Positions 9,659 through 20,704 of a stretch of 64,000 bases of DNA are shown piece by piece; within the stretch, counting starts at the first letter, position 1; every line of letters begins with the position of its first letter. The stretch covers positions 60,585,530-60,649,529 of the forward strand of contig CM055279.1 of assembly GCA_029237695.1 (NCBI GenBank). The letters are read 5' to 3'. The position numbers were made by a program, and so were the translations under genes. Source of the DNA: Conchocele bisecta (lineage: Eukaryota > Mollusca > Bivalvia > Lucinida > Thyasiridae). Below the pieces are notes generated by a model. The model worked only from the letters and a program-made list of their open reading frames with translations, made no database searches and had not been told where the DNA came from.

Positions 9659-10440
9659 ATTGTGCACCCCAGTAAGCGCAACAGCTCATGATTTTATGTC
9701 GAACACCTCTCGTACTACACAACCGCTTGCGTTAATTTTGCCCAGATTGTCCAAGTTTCTGAACATCCATTGACATAGTTCTGAGTACATAACTCTAATT
9801 ACATTGCATTACACTGCATTAAATAAGAGTTATGACGGAGTAGTCTTTCCAAATGTGCATTCGAAGTGTTCTTTGTTTGCTTTCTACTTCGTTGAATTTT
9901 GTTAATACACACTTTATTCGGTAAGTTTATGGTATTACTTTTGTGTCATATTGTAGACTTGTCTCTCAATAACAATATAGCGAAGTATGAACGTCAACGT
10001 CCTGCAGTTTTTTTTGTATATTTTAGTGTGCGAAGTGTATATGCTATTACGCACATTTTTACTGAGTAGCGTGGTGTAGCGGTGTAGAGCAACATGTTGC
10101 CTATAAAGAGCAAAACGTGCAGCTACCATTGACAAAGCCAACTCAAAACGAAGCAATTTGATTGTCTGAGCCTGAGCTGTAACACAGATCAGGCTCAATC
10201 AATCGAGCTGCTTTATTTCAAGCACAATATTAAAGAAGTTTGACAAATATTCGCAAGAATTAGCGCATGCGGTGGTGCATGACATAAGATACTTCATACA
10301 GGTATACTACAGTACTAGCGGGGTGCATCTTATTGAAGTCGTCCGTTTGTGACGCATATTGCATCGTTACTGTCTCATACATGTACATAATTTTTTTTAT
10401 ATCCACGGTTGAACGTAAGTGAAATTCCTTGTGAACAGAA
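9659..10440. other. Mostly unassigned; family Q fragment at 10135-10240
   Basis: GAGCCTGAGCTGTAACACAG (10168 onward) and CACAATATTAAAG-type sequence match the family Q repeats at 2490 and 29310. The rest shows no recurring structure. Confidence 0.5.
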
Positions 10441-10444
10441 TTAA

Positions 10445-10731
10445 CCCTTTCAACACCACATGCCTAATTGTTTCTCAAAATCTGTTCGGTTCTGTTCTTT
10501 CTGCCTGTATATACAGTGGTATTGGCAGACTGTAGATCCAGGTGAGCCGGCTCGTGACGAGCCGTCTCATCGGGATCTGCACTGTTTGCAAGTAATTTTC
10601 TTACTTTTCAGAACAAAAACACCCTCCCCCCTTTTCATAAATGAACCAGTCTGAAAATCATTTTGTGACAATTGAAGTGGTTGCAAAATTAACACATGCA
10701 AATCCATTCCAGTTACTTAGGGATGAAAGGG
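10445..10731 (+). mobile_element. TTAA-type MITE, family T copy 1 (287 bp)
   Basis: TTAA (10441-10444) precedes CCCTTTCAACACC, and GGGATGAAAGGG is followed by TTAG (10732-10735), a one-base-altered TTAA. The core has the GTGAGCCGGCTCGTGACGAG palindrome, shared with 49346-49533 and 50760-51004. CCC-starting ends in TTAA sites are the signature of piggyBac-type integration. The family assignment is inferred from that footprint only. Confidence 0.75.
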
Positions 10732-11690
10732 TTAGTATAAGACAAATTCCTTGTGAACAGAATTAAAATCAACATAGATGCGAGCTGGCACAACTATCAA
10801 ATGGCGCAATTGATCCGCTGTAAAATGAGCAGAGAAATGACAAAACTTGCAGAAATGACAATTTAACAGCCGTACTATATAATGTTGGTATTTCGCGGAT
10901 AACATAATTACAGTGAACAGTAAATTATAGCACACCGCTGCCAACATAATTGCATTGTATACAGTACATTATAGCATTTGGCTGACAACACAATTATATA
11001 GAACCAGCCGGGTCATTTGTTTACATGTTTCGCTTATTTTTCACTTACCTTTTCAGACAACTGAACGTTTAAATCCTCCAGAAAAAGAACGAACTGCATG
11101 CAACATACAACTATTAAGTTCATGTTAAATTACGTCCACAAATATTCCAGTCTGTACGTCTGTGTGTGTTTTATACAAATCAGATTAAATGTAGCGATTG
11201 TCGTTTTATTGCCCTGTAGAGTATCGTATTCACAGAGATACACCAATACTGTGTAGTGCTAGCGGAGAGAGAGCCGGTAGCTTGTTCGCTGTATTCAACT
11301 CGACCTATGGAGTGACGCTGTCAGAATCCGCAGCCTAGCCTACACCTTCTTCTCGCGATATCTCGTCCACCTTACGGACACGTCAGTCAAATTAAATCCA
11401 CACTGGACCGTCAATCAATCTACAAGCGTATTTCACACAATGCAACATTACATCCATGTACTTAAAATTGATGAATATTCTCGATGAGGGCGCCGAGAGA
11501 AGTGAATACATGATCATTATGAAAATCACAGACGGTTTGCACACTTGATGCAAAATCAATGCGATTTGCATTCATATTATACTTTTATTGGATTCTTCAC
11601 GATAGGGTACTGGCATTGAGTTACCATCGATTGGTTACATCATGCGATAATCACTTATCAGATATGTAAACAAAGTGCGACACTGATATG
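10511..11690 (+). repeat. 1.17 kb dispersed repeat, copy 2
   Basis: Partner of 4387-5552. It shares TTGTTCGCTGTATTCAACTC and the long CCTACACCTTCTTCTCGCGA region. The family T element ending at 10731 forms its left part, so the copied unit includes or was invaded by family T. Confidence 0.8.
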
Positions 11691-12007
11691 ACCTCACCCA
11701 CGAGAGTCCTCCCGTTACATGTACTGCACGCGGGAAGTATTCTTGGCAAATGGTTTGCAAACGCAACGTTTTTTTTGTGTTGCAATGGAGACCGAAGAGT
11801 AAACCAATTTAATTTCATATGTAACTTATGGCATATGCTTACCTGGCGTCATTACTCTTACGTCATTCGGTAACGTCATGTGACGCCGTTGACCAATGAA
11901 ATGCTACACAGTTTGTTGTAACCCGGATATTCGTAGCAGGTGGCAGGTGGGAGCAGGCGACGGGTAACGACCGGGGTTCATCCTTACCAGAATCCTGACT
12001 GGGAGAC
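11691..12007. other. Unassigned; possible short tandem near 11938
   Basis: GCAGGTGGCAGGTGGGAGCA near 11937 is a minor tandem. CTGGGAGACCTG runs up to the family D insertion, and the interrupted sequence appears to continue as GGTTTGGCCCTCACATACGC after it. Confidence 0.45.
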
Positions 12008-12010
12008 CTG

Positions 12011-12235
12011 GGGCCCGTTTCACTGAACTTCGTACGACTAAAATGTTCGTAAGTGCAAATTTAGGATCGTCTAGACATTTCAATTGATGGATTTACATTT
12101 ATTGAGCATAGGCTGCTCAATAAATGTAAATCCAATGATTGTTTACAAGAAAACATTGCTAATGTGAAATTTACAGACAATCATAACTTTGCACTTACTA
12201 ACATTTTAGTCGTATGAAGTTTATGAAACGGACCC
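12011..12235. mobile_element. Hairpin MITE family D copy 2, CTG duplication
   Basis: GGGCCCGTTTCACTGAACTT pairs with ATGAAACGGACCC. CTG occurs on both sides (12008-12010 and 12236-12238). The internal ATTTACATTTATTGAGCATA is mirrored about a centre near 12113. Confidence 0.85.
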
Positions 12236-12238
12236 CTG

Positions 12239-12622
12239 GTTTGGCCCTCACATACGCCTTTGGCATTTTTTATGTGACAGTTGAATCTGGTTATACCCCT
12301 TATGTGAGCATTACGATTATTCGTAATCCTATGTTAGGGGAAGGGGCCAAGTGACCTGGTGTGGCATGAACCTGGCACGAGGTCAGGTCATTCTAATTTC
12401 AGGGCTGAATATATTTGTCCTCAATGTAAATATTCCGTTCTGATTTTGGGATTCTCCTCCCCCCAATGCAGCAGGTTAAAACGGGATCGAACACGTTTGA
12501 CCGGCCTTATATGACCTTAGCTGTTGATAGGCCGTTAAACACCAATAAACAAACAAACATAAGTCCCATCTCTACTGTCACAGCCAGATTTGAGCAAGAC
12601 TTTCATCAATGTAATGCGTTTT
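12239..12622. other. Repeat-derived stretch with SINE-like tail motif
   Basis: TTAGCTGTTGATAGGCCGTT and AAACACCAATAAACAAACAA (12508-12555) resemble a tail motif common in invertebrate short retroelements (from memory, not searched). It is followed by CTACTGTCACAGCCAGATTT, which matches the outer end of family AA. No coding signal was seen. Confidence 0.45.
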
Positions 12623-12628
12623 GTAACA

Positions 12629-13094
12629 TACGGTGTTCCGCAGGGGACATGGATTTTTTATTAATTCGTTCCCACGAAATAACAATTCGTTCCCTAAATT
12701 TAACAATTCGTTCCCTGGAATTAACAATTAGTTCCCTCGAACTAACAAATCGTTCCCACGAAATGACAATTCGTTCCCTAAATGTTCCCTCGAATTAACA
12801 ATTCGTTCCCTGGAATTAACACTTCGTTCCCTCGAATTAACAATTCGTTCCCACGACATAGCAATTCGTTCCTACGAATTAACAATTCGTTCCCGTGGGA
12901 ACGAATTGTTATTTCGTGGGAACGAATTGCTAAACTGAGTGAACGAATTTTTATTTCGTGGGAACGAATTGTTAAACTGAGTGAACGAATTGTTAATTCG
13001 TGGGAACGTATTGTTAAATTGAGGGAACGAATTGTTATTTCGTGAGAACAAATTAATAAAAAAAATAATTCTACGTCTCATGCGGTGCTCCGTA
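12629..13094. mobile_element. Fold-back element, family A copy 3 (466 bp)
   Basis: Ends TACGGTGTTCCGCAGGGGAC and TGCGGTGCTCCGTA. Flanks are GTAACA (12623-12628) and GTAACC (13095-13100), a 5/6 match. About 11 modules in the left arm meet a seven-module right arm at GTTCCCGTGGGAAC (12889-12902). Right-arm suffix order inward is ACGAAAT, TCAATTT, ACGAATT, then alternating variants. Left and right arms differ, so they have been rearranged independently. Confidence 0.9.
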
Positions 13095-13235
13095 GTAACC
13101 AGCTTATGTATTCTGAAAGTATAAAACGTTTCAGTTGTGGAAAGCCTGGGATTTTAAAGATTACTTTCCCATTATAATCAATGAATGTGAATCGTATTGA
13201 ATATGCAAGATTTGCAGCACACGCGTAATATGGTA

Positions 13236-13522
13236 TTTTATCCCGTCAACACAGGGCGTGTGTGCCGTGAAACATTGTTGATATCCTGTCAATACGACAT
13301 AATTACTGCGTATGAATATGTGCGGTGCCTGGGGTTATTTATTTGCATTTAAAGCCATGTTTAGGTGTTGACGGGATAAATAGAAAAGTAGGTTAGTGCC
13401 GTGAATGGGACAAAAATATCTGGCGCGGCACGGAAACGGGATGTGCTCGGCAGAGCCTCGCCCATCCATTTCCTAAGCCTTACCAGATATTTTCCCATTC
13501 ACGGCACTAACCTACTATTCCC
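13236..13522 (-). mobile_element. Two-hairpin element, family B copy 4 (reverse)
   Basis: Hairpin 2 (TTATCCCGTCAACACAGGGC to GGTGTTGACGGGATAAA) precedes hairpin 1 (AAGTAGGTTAGTGCCGTGAA to CACGGCACTAACCTACTATT). This is the reversed order expected of a single unit inserted in the opposite direction. Confidence 0.88.
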
Positions 13523-13770
13523 TATGTCTCCTTAGTTAATATGTAGGAATCTGCACATTCTACCACACAATTCGCTCCCATTAAAATGTATTATGTACAT
13601 TCTTTGATTATAGTAAATGAACTAACTCAACTATACGGAAGACTTTTACTACTTCATTTGTCTTTTATATTATCTGTATCCTTATGCTAGTAGCTGCGAC
13701 CCGGTCATTATAAAATATGGTCACAATAACAGCCACTCTGTCCTGGCAGTTCGTAACGGGCGAGCAGTTT

Positions 13771-14561
13771 AAAGGTACATGCCCAATCAGTAGGCACACA
13801 TTATTCTTTATAGGAATTATTTAAGTGTATAGTTGTGTCACCATTCAACCAGTTCTAAAAATTAGAAGTGCCCGCTATACAGATATAATCATTTAGTAAT
13901 ATTCATTTTACTCATAGTGACTCGCGGTGGTATTAGACAATCTTCATATGCAAATGAGGCATGCTAATTTTTTAATTATTTATCATGACTACTTGTAATT
14001 AAATGCGTCACCTGAACAAAATAATATTTTTGACAGATGATAAAGTATGATCATTGCACATCAATAAATACATACGGAGAATAGATAGTAATGTCCGTTA
14101 ACACTTTAAAGAAACACGGTTATCGTCCCTGACATCAGTGTGGACATTTACATCTGACATAAAGTGTGTAGTAATGCCATTCAGTACGCGGGGTTTTATG
14201 GTTTTATTTTGCCTGAAAATGTCATATCTACAGAATATACATAGAGAATAGTAGGTTTGTGTCGTGAATGGGAAAAAATATCTGGCAAGGCTTTGGAAAC
14301 GGGATGGGCGAGGCTCTGCCGAGCACATCCCGTTTCCGTGCCGCGCCAGATATGTTTTCCCTTCCCATTCACGGCACTAACCTACTATTCTATTTATCCC
14401 GCCAACACCTACAAATGGCTGTAAAATGCAAGAATAGTATTGACTGGATATCAAAAATGTTTCACGGCACCGTGTTTCACGGCACATATGACTGTGTTGA
14501 CGGGATAAAAAACTATATATAAAGAACAGTTTGTACCTACTGAGTGGGCATGTATCTTTAA
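13771..14561 (-). mobile_element. Family C copy 2, split by a family B insertion
   Basis: Left end AAAGGTACATGCCCAATCAG and right end CTACTGAGTGGGCATGTATC. The body (13771-14241) matches the reverse strand of other C copies, including GGAAACACGGTTATCG-type sequence near 14108. A complete family B element sits at 14242-14510. Subtracting it leaves about 520 bp, the normal family length. Confidence 0.88.
14242..14510 (+). mobile_element. Two-hairpin element, family B copy 5, nested in family C
   Basis: AGAGAATAGTAGGTTTGTGT starts hairpin 1, and GTGTTGACGGGATAAA ends hairpin 2. The flanks are family C sequence on both sides, so family B moved after this C copy was in place. Confidence 0.9.
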
Positions 14562-14999
14562 TAGTTCGCAGTTCTGTTAAACAACTTGCCCAGACCAATA
14601 ATAAACATTTTAATATACCTTCGTTGACCTGGATTATTGTGACCATAGTTTATAATGGCCGGGTCTCAGCTATAATGATACAGATACATGTAAAACACAG
14701 ATGAAATAGTAAAAGTCATATAGAGATTATCTAAGCTAGGAAATAACATACTGAACAGTCTTCCTTGCACAGAGTATCAAAGTTTCTGAACATCTATTGG
14801 CAATGGCAACCCGATCAAGCAATGTTATTGTCTGAGACTGAGCTACAGTACAGCTCAGGCTCATATAGAACATATTTTATGTATGGCATTTGCGTAAATG
14901 CATACATATCTTATATTTTAAATGCACTTTTGTTTTACTGTGTCTCGTAAGCCAATTATGGCTGGGTGTCATTTTAGATAAATTAATCGCTTGTATACC
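14562..14999. other. Unassigned; family Q hairpin at 14830-14865
   Basis: TTGTCTGAGACTGAGCTACA and GTACAGCTCAGGCTCA form a degraded family Q palindrome. Otherwise nothing was recognised. Confidence 0.5.
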
Positions 15000-15001
15000 T
15001 A

Positions 15002-15501
15002 CTGTCTGTTTCACGAAGCCTGCCCAAATTTTACGGCGATATAAATAATGCAAAAACAATATATTTGTCGATAATATTAAATTATAGCAATATTTAAGAA
15101 TGAGCCTACTTTTTATTTCGTGAAATTTGGTCCAATATTGATTTTATTGCGATTTATTGGGGTTTAATATGGGGATTTTGTTCTAATTGCAGAAATAGTG
15201 GACAGATTTTCAAAGTTTAACTTTTGTTTTCTTAGGTAGATCATTTATAACCTATATGGCTAGGTTTCAGAATCAATTTCCAAAATAATTCGTTTTTTTC
15301 GACGACTCCTCCAGGTGTTTCAACTCTTTACCACCCCCCTCATGTTAAATTCCCATAGAGAACTCATTTTTCGTAATAAAATCAATATTTGACCTAATTT
15401 CATGAAATATAAAGAAGGCTCATTCTTAAATTTTGATAAAATATTGCCTTTACATTGTTTATGTGGCCGTAAAATTTGGCCAGGTTTCGTGAAACAAACA
15501 G
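15002..15501. mobile_element. TA-flanked MITE, family G copy 1 (500 bp)
   Basis: TA (15000-15001) precedes CTGTCTGTTTCACGAAGCCT, and TTTCGTGAAACAAACAG is followed by TA (15502-15503). Subterminal CCAAATTTTACGGCG and interior TTTATTTCGTGAAATTTGG are mirrored on the right. TA duplication suggests Tc1/mariner-type mobilisation (inference). Confidence 0.88.
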
Positions 15502-15629
15502 TATGTGTAAATAAAGACATGTGACACTTTAATAAATATGCGACGACTACCCAATTATCCCAATTCACATAGGTTTTGTTTATTCCCAGGTTATTACGAA
15601 AATCAGACATGATAAATTACTTACAGTTA

Positions 15630-15741
15630 GGGGGGCCGTTTCACTAAACTTCGTACGACTAAAATGTTCGTAAGTGCAAATTTAGGATAGTCTGGAGATT
15701 TCAATTGATGGAGTTACATTTATTGAACTTAGGCTGCATAT
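15630..15741. mobile_element. Half of a family D hairpin (copy 3)
   Basis: GGGGGGCCGTTTCACTAAAC to TTAGGCTGCATAT, then an abrupt switch to family B sequence. The second arm is missing. The join falls at the hairpin centre, a place where palindromes commonly break. Confidence 0.8.
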
Positions 15742-15963
15742 CCCGAGCACATCCCGTTTCCGAGCCGCGCCAGACATTTTTTCCCATTCACGGCATTAAC
15801 CTACTACACGTATTCTATTTATCCCGTCAACGCCTACAAATGGCTTTTAAATGCAAAAATAATTACCCCAGTCACCGCACATATTCATACGCAGTGATTA
15901 GGTCGTATTGACAGGATATCAAAAATGTTTCACGGCACATACGCATTGTGTTGACGGGATAAA
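15742..15963 (+). mobile_element. Truncated family B copy 6
   Basis: Begins mid-element at CCGAGCACATCCCGTTTCCG (second arm of hairpin 1) and continues through hairpin 2 to GTGTTGACGGGATAAA. With the preceding half family D hairpin it forms a chimeric junction. Confidence 0.85.
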
Positions 15964-16666
15964 TGCGTGTTCGGTTTACAGAGATTCTACTGTATACTTG
16001 TGTAAAGTATGACAATTCTATACATCGCTCGACGAAACAAGTCACACGATTCCTTTAATTCCCCCACCCACCCCCATCCCCCCCATCCTACACACGCGCC
16101 ACGAATTCCAAACCAAATCAATGATGATGAACATTGTGATTCTCTTGGGTGGGGAAGGAAGGACGGACGGACAACAAACATACATGTGGCTGTGCTTAAG
16201 AAATGTGGAACAGACCGGGCCTCGTTATATAGTCAGGAGACGGACGCGCGAGCGTCCCACGAGTGACCCACGACTGTTGTGCGGCAGTCTTGCGTGAAAA
16301 AACAGCCCCCCCCCCCCGACAATGCCCGACAACTGACGATTGTCCCACTAGTGTCACACGACTAACTTGCGACACACCCACGACATAACCATGACATATT
16401 TTTTTCCACGACAACATTTCGTACGATCCATTGTGCCCGGGGCTTAATGGCGAACAGTGCAGATCCTGATCAGACTGCGCAGATGCACAGTCTGATCTGC
16501 ATCTAAACTTGTTGTTCTCCAGCCCCAGCCGCAAATTATCCTGACAATCACATGACGCTAAATATTTGATTACTTTTATACCGAGTGTTTATGTTATTGA
16601 ACGTGCCTGTGGATACAGTACTAAACGTTTCGTTTTGAAGAGGTTTTCAGATTCATCGGGAACATG
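15964..16666. other. Repeat-derived stretch, weakly assigned
   Basis: 16220-16440 is rich in GTCCCACGAGTG/CACGACTG-type words recalling the family I core. GAACAGTGCAGATCCTGATC (16452 onward) with CAGTCTGATCTGC is the central hairpin of family AA. A C-run lies near 16306. No coding pattern was seen. Confidence 0.45.
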
Positions 16667-16908
16667 GTGCCGTTTCACTAAACTTCGTACGACTAAAATG
16701 TTCGTAAGGGCAAACTGATGATAGTCTGTAAATTTCTCATTAACAATGTTGTCTTGTAAACAATTATTGGATTTACATTTACTGACCATATGCTGCTTAT
16801 TCATCCTATGTTCAATAAATGTAAATCCATCAATTGAAATTTCCAGACGATCCTAAATTTTCACTTACGAACATTTTAGTCGTACGAAGTTTAGTGAAAC
16901 GGCCCCCA
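16667..16908. mobile_element. Hairpin MITE family D copy 4
   Basis: GTGCCGTTTCACTAAACTTC to TTTAGTGAAACGGCCCCCAG. The centre GCTGCTTATTCATCCTATG is less symmetric than in sibling copies. Confidence 0.85.
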
Positions 16909-17197
16909 GTTGTGGCCGACATTGGTGGTGGTCAAAGAAGCTGTACAACAAAATAACTTATAAATATGTCACATGTATGTGAAAACATCAAATATCGAGA
17001 TATGTTTCTTACATATCTCTTTTTGAAGAACGGTTCTTATTACGGTGTTTTATGGGTTATTTCGGTATTTAGGTGGATTGTTACCAACATACAATTTACG
17101 TCACCTCTCGCGAGTTACACGTATACGTACGATAATTTACCATGCGTACAAACGGAGCTACTACCCGGGTACGTTTTTAACCAATAAACCAGTATTT

Positions 17198-17550
17198 CAG
17201 GCCCGTACGCAGGGGGGGGGGGGGGGGGGGGGGGGGGGGTGGTGGGGGGGGGGTGCGACGGGTGCGTTACGCCACCCCCCTAAATTCGCCGAGGTCGCTA
17301 TTTTTCAAACAGTAATCTCAACAAATCTTGAAATGCATTAATATACAGGTACTTTTCATGAAAATGCCACCGTTGAAATCCGAATTTAAATGATATAAAA
17401 TGCAGGAGAGTGCATTTCAGGCCATCTAGGTTTAAAAAATATAAGGGGGGTGCGTCAGGGGCGAGCCCCATGTAGTACTCGCGCGTACTCGCGCCACTAC
17501 ATGGGGCTCGCCCCTGACGCACCCCCCAATAGAAAATCCTGCGTACCTGC
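17198..17550. mobile_element. Short-TIR element with poly-G and internal hairpin (family U)
   Basis: CAGGCCCGTACGCAGG at the left is mirrored by CCTGCGTACCTG at the right. A run of 28 G (17212-17239) follows the left end. A strong hairpin (about 17447-17527) has arms GGGGGGTGCGTCAGGGGCGA and its complement around ACTCGCGCG. No other copy is in the window. Confidence 0.65.
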
Positions 17551-17668
17551 TTGTATTTGTTAACCGATAACAATACAACCGGTCCCAAATTGTTTGTTTA
17601 GATTAGTGTGTTCAAAATAATTGTGTCGGTTACCTGGATAAGCATGCACGTGTTTTGTTAATGTGAAG

Positions 17669-18004
17669 TACGGAGCCCCGCAGGGGACATGGTCTTTTAT
17701 TATTAATTCGTTCCCTCAATTTAACAATTCGTTCTCTCGAATTAACAGTTCGTTCCCACGATATAACAATTCGTTCCCACGAATTAACAATTCTTTCCCG
17801 TGGGAAAGAATTGTTATTTCCTGGGAACGAATTGTTAAATTGAGGGAACGAATTGTTAATTCGTGGGAACGAATTGTTACATCGTTGGAACGAATTGTTA
17901 AATTGAGGGAACGAATTGTTATTTCGTGGGAACGAATTGTTGTTTCATGGGAACGAATTAATAAAAAAATGAAAAGAATTATACGTCCCCTGCGGGGCTT
18001 CGTA
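17669..18004. mobile_element. Fold-back element, family A copy 4 (336 bp)
   Basis: TACGGAGCCCCGCAGGGGAC to CCCCTGCGGGGCTTCGTA. Flanks GTGAAG (17663-17668) and ATGAAG (18005-18010) match 5/6. The arms meet at CTTTCCCGTGGGAAAG (17794-17809). The left arm has four full modules and the right arm seven. A compensated change (CTTTCCC/GGGAAAG) on both sides of the centre suggests hairpin-mediated gene conversion. Confidence 0.9.
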
Positions 18005-18010
18005 ATGAAG

Positions 18011-18420
18011 TGAAGCATTATATTACATACGTACTATGATATAATACAACTGATACAAACAGTCGATTGGTATTATCGCAGGTATAGACACCACCATTAA
18101 CTATGAGTACAGTTGAACCTGTGCTGAAGACCACCTTGGATAGCAATGTACCTGTATCGAGCTGCCACACTTTGGTTTTCACAATTACTCAAGGACCACA
18201 CAAATTACCATGCGAATAAAGGCCGCCTATGAACAATTGTCATATCTAGTAGCTACACCAGAGCAAGAAAGAGGACGATCATAAATCTTGTTTTTTAATT
18301 GAATCAGGTCAATGGAAGAAGAGGGCTAAGTCCTTAGCCCCATTATTCCACTGACACCTTCGATTGCTTATATGTAAAGGTGGGAATTGGCTGAAAAACC
18401 TTCCATACCCGGGATATATT
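18011..18420. other. Unassigned stretch
   Basis: No repeat family was recognised. GAAGACCACCTTGGATAGCA near 18125 resembles generic invertebrate repeat text, but no second copy was seen here. Confidence 0.4.
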
Positions 18421-18777
18421 ATAGGTATGAATGGCCTTTTTGCGGAATTTATCGGGGTATAAACTTGGAAAAGTCGAGGGAATACTGGACGAAGGCCGGA
18501 AGGCCTCGTCCAGTATTCCCGCGACTTTTCCAAGTTTACATCCCCGATAAATTCAACAAAAAGGCCATTCATTCTTTATAATTCCAGCATTTGAAATAAA
18601 TTCATTAAGAAAATGTGTTTATTTTCCGTTTTCTTAAGAATTATTTTAACTGCGCCTGACGGTTACGGAAAGTAGTTCGGCATGGGAGTTTACTGGGATA
18701 TAAATTTTGGACAGAGACTTGCTACGGACCAATCAAATGTTAGGGAATTGTGTAAATATTTTTGTGCTGGAATTATA
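18421..18777 (+). mobile_element. Hairpin-bearing dispersed element, family K copy 1
   Basis: A near-perfect hairpin (about 18427-18580) has arms ATGAATGGCCTTTTTGCGGA and AACTTGGAAAAGTCG, closing at GAAGGCCGGAAGGCCTCGTC. A non-palindromic 200-bp tail follows, ending TTTTGTGCTGGAATTAT. The copy at 61058-61455 has the same layout but a different hairpin tip. Confidence 0.85.
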
Positions 18778-19300
18778 GCCCAGTAAAGAAGCAGGCCGAT
18801 GGTCGTCGGTCTGGTTTATATTTCCGAATTTTGATAAATGTTGCATTTATTCAGGCTCCAAAAGTTTGCGCCAAATATAGCAGGATCTATGCAGGTATGG
18901 TAACCTATAGGTTGAGGCCTCCTATAGAACCCATCATTCGATTGTCTATACGGTCGTACTTATTTATAGTCAACTGTCACAGCTGAATTGTGTTTCTCTC
19001 GTACACGTTGTGCGACGACAATAAACGAATGTATCTCTGGAGAGTGATCAGTATTGTGGGCGAGTAATTACCACCATCCGCCGACAGGTGGCGCTGTCGC
19101 CTCGCTTTCTGCCAAGTGTCGATTGTTTCCTAGTGCGAACAACGTGCGCGGTATCAATTATATTGCCCGCGGGCCCAATCAATCTGCCTCGTCCGATATT
19201 GAAGTGCACTGTGCAGTCTCGCGACCGTGCTGCACATTTTTACATTGGACAAATGAAATGAATTGTGACGTAATTTATTATAAAATGCACCGCTGATATA
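18778..19300. other. Unassigned stretch
   Basis: A frame of 80 codons (19054-19296) is open but shows no recognised motif, no start context and no partner. CCGACAGGTGGCGCTGTCGC near 19080 is a small palindrome. I do not call a gene. Confidence 0.4.
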
Positions 19301-19587
19301 TAGAATAGTAGGTTAGTGCCGTGAATGGAAAAAAATATCTGGTAAGGCTTAGTAAACGGGATGGGCGAGGCTTGCCGAGCACATCCCGTTTCCGTGCCGC
19401 GCCAGATATTTTCCCATTCACGGCACTAACCTACTATTCTATTTATCCCGTCAACACCTACAAATGGCTTTTAAATGCAAAACAATAACGCCAGTCACAG
19501 CACATATCCATACGCAGTGATTAGGTGGTATTGACAGGATATCAAAAATGTTTCAAGGCACATACGCACTGTGTTGACGGGATAAAT
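19301..19587 (+). mobile_element. Two-hairpin element, family B copy 7
   Basis: TAGAATAGTAGGTTAGTGCC to CTGTGTTGACGGGATAAA, with both hairpins intact. Hairpin 2 carries the CATACGCAGTGATTAGG variant arm seen also at 15742-15963. Confidence 0.9.
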
Positions 19588-19649
19588 TGTTCTACACTGG
19601 TGGCATAACCTATCAGCTGTATTTCTCTGTCACAGCCAAACACATTATG

Positions 19650-19925
19650 TACGGAGCCCGCCAGGGGACATCGAACTTTTTTATTGATTCGTTCCCACGA
19701 AATAACAATTCGTTCCCTCAATTTAACAATTCGTTCCCTCGAATTAGCAATTCGTTCCCACGATATAGCAATTCGTTCCCTCGAATTAACAATTCGTTCC
19801 CACGAAATGACAATTCGTTCCCTCAATTTAACAATTCGTTATCTCGAATTAACAATTGTTAAATTGAGGGAACGAATTGTTAATTCGTGGGAACGAATTG
19901 TTAATTCGTAGGACTGAATTGTAAA
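19650..19925. mobile_element. Fold-back element, family A copy 5, right end missing
   Basis: TACGGAGCCCGCCAGGGGAC begins the left arm of about eight modules. A short right arm of about three modules stops at GAATTGTAAAATAATC without the GTCCCCTGCGGGG terminus. The left flank TCTCTGTCACAGCCAAACAC is an outer end of family AA. Confidence 0.85.
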
Positions 19926-19979
19926 ATAATCTAAAATGTTGTTGTTTTTTTTAAAAAACCAAGAGACAAATACTGCAGA

Positions 19980-20030
19980 TGCTGGTGAGGTGGCTGGTTA
20001 CAAGCCGGCTCGTCTAGACAAATATTAGTT
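19980..20030. mobile_element. Family T core fragment
   Basis: GGCTGGTTACAAGCCGGCTC matches the core of TTAA-type family T. The ends are not recognisable. Confidence 0.4.
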
Positions 20031-20204
20031 TGAGGGTGATTTTGGTTAAAATGGTTAGCATAAACGTTATTTTGGTACATGTACGGGCGATTAAAACCCC
20101 CACACCTACATTGTACTTACACCGACACACATTGTAGATTCACTGCGACTACAGGTTAGAGAATACTAAATGGTTGGAAGAGGTGGTAGTGAGAGGATTT
20201 ATAT

Positions 20205-20320
20205 AAGCTTGCTTTCAATCCAATCCCATTTGATTATATTATTATTTATGTCATGCTTGTTACAAGCATGACATCAATAATAATAATATAATCAAATGGG
20301 ATTGGATTGAAGGCAAGCTT
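20205..20320. repeat. Near-perfect hairpin of about 57-bp arms
   Basis: AAGCTTGCTTTCAATCCAAT at the left is mirrored at the right by ATTGGATTGAAGGCAAGCTT. The centre is CATGCTTGTTACAAGCATG. Small differences in the AT-rich ATTATTATT portion are the only mismatches. Confidence 0.85.
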
Positions 20321-20399
20321 AATATACAAATACAATGTGTGTATACATTATGGTTGGAAATCGCCAATTTTAAGGGGGGGGGGGTGTGTGCAAAAGTAG

Positions 20400-20500
20400 T
20401 CCGGTATAAACAATAGACCTATTGGATTTAATTCTGTTAAATTATATAGTAAGACTAGTTGGTGTGTTCCAACCTACATTTGTAACGGTACCAGCAATTA
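20400..20500 (+). repeat. Family R fragment
   Basis: CCTATTGGATTTAATTCTG and TTAAATTATATAGTAAGACT resemble part of the repeat at 51240-51605 and its inverted copy at 61515-61915. Confidence 0.5.
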
Positions 20501-20704
20501 CCGGCGTCTGTCTGGGAATAGCATTGTGTAACCATTGCAACCACATCGCCGCGATCTTTTATTAAGCAAATTACCAAACTAATTCATTTTACGAGGATGT
20601 AATGTTATTTGGTACCGCTCACCAGCATCAGCTACAACTGGGGGTATGTAGACACACTTGTATCTACGGTTGTGTGGGCACGTATTGTCCTTCTGTGTCC
20701 CGAA

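Noticed and set aside
19054..19296. 80-codon frame near a TTATAAAA-like motif
   Set aside because: No recognised domain, no promoter elements beyond chance AT-rich sequence, and a family B element begins immediately downstream.
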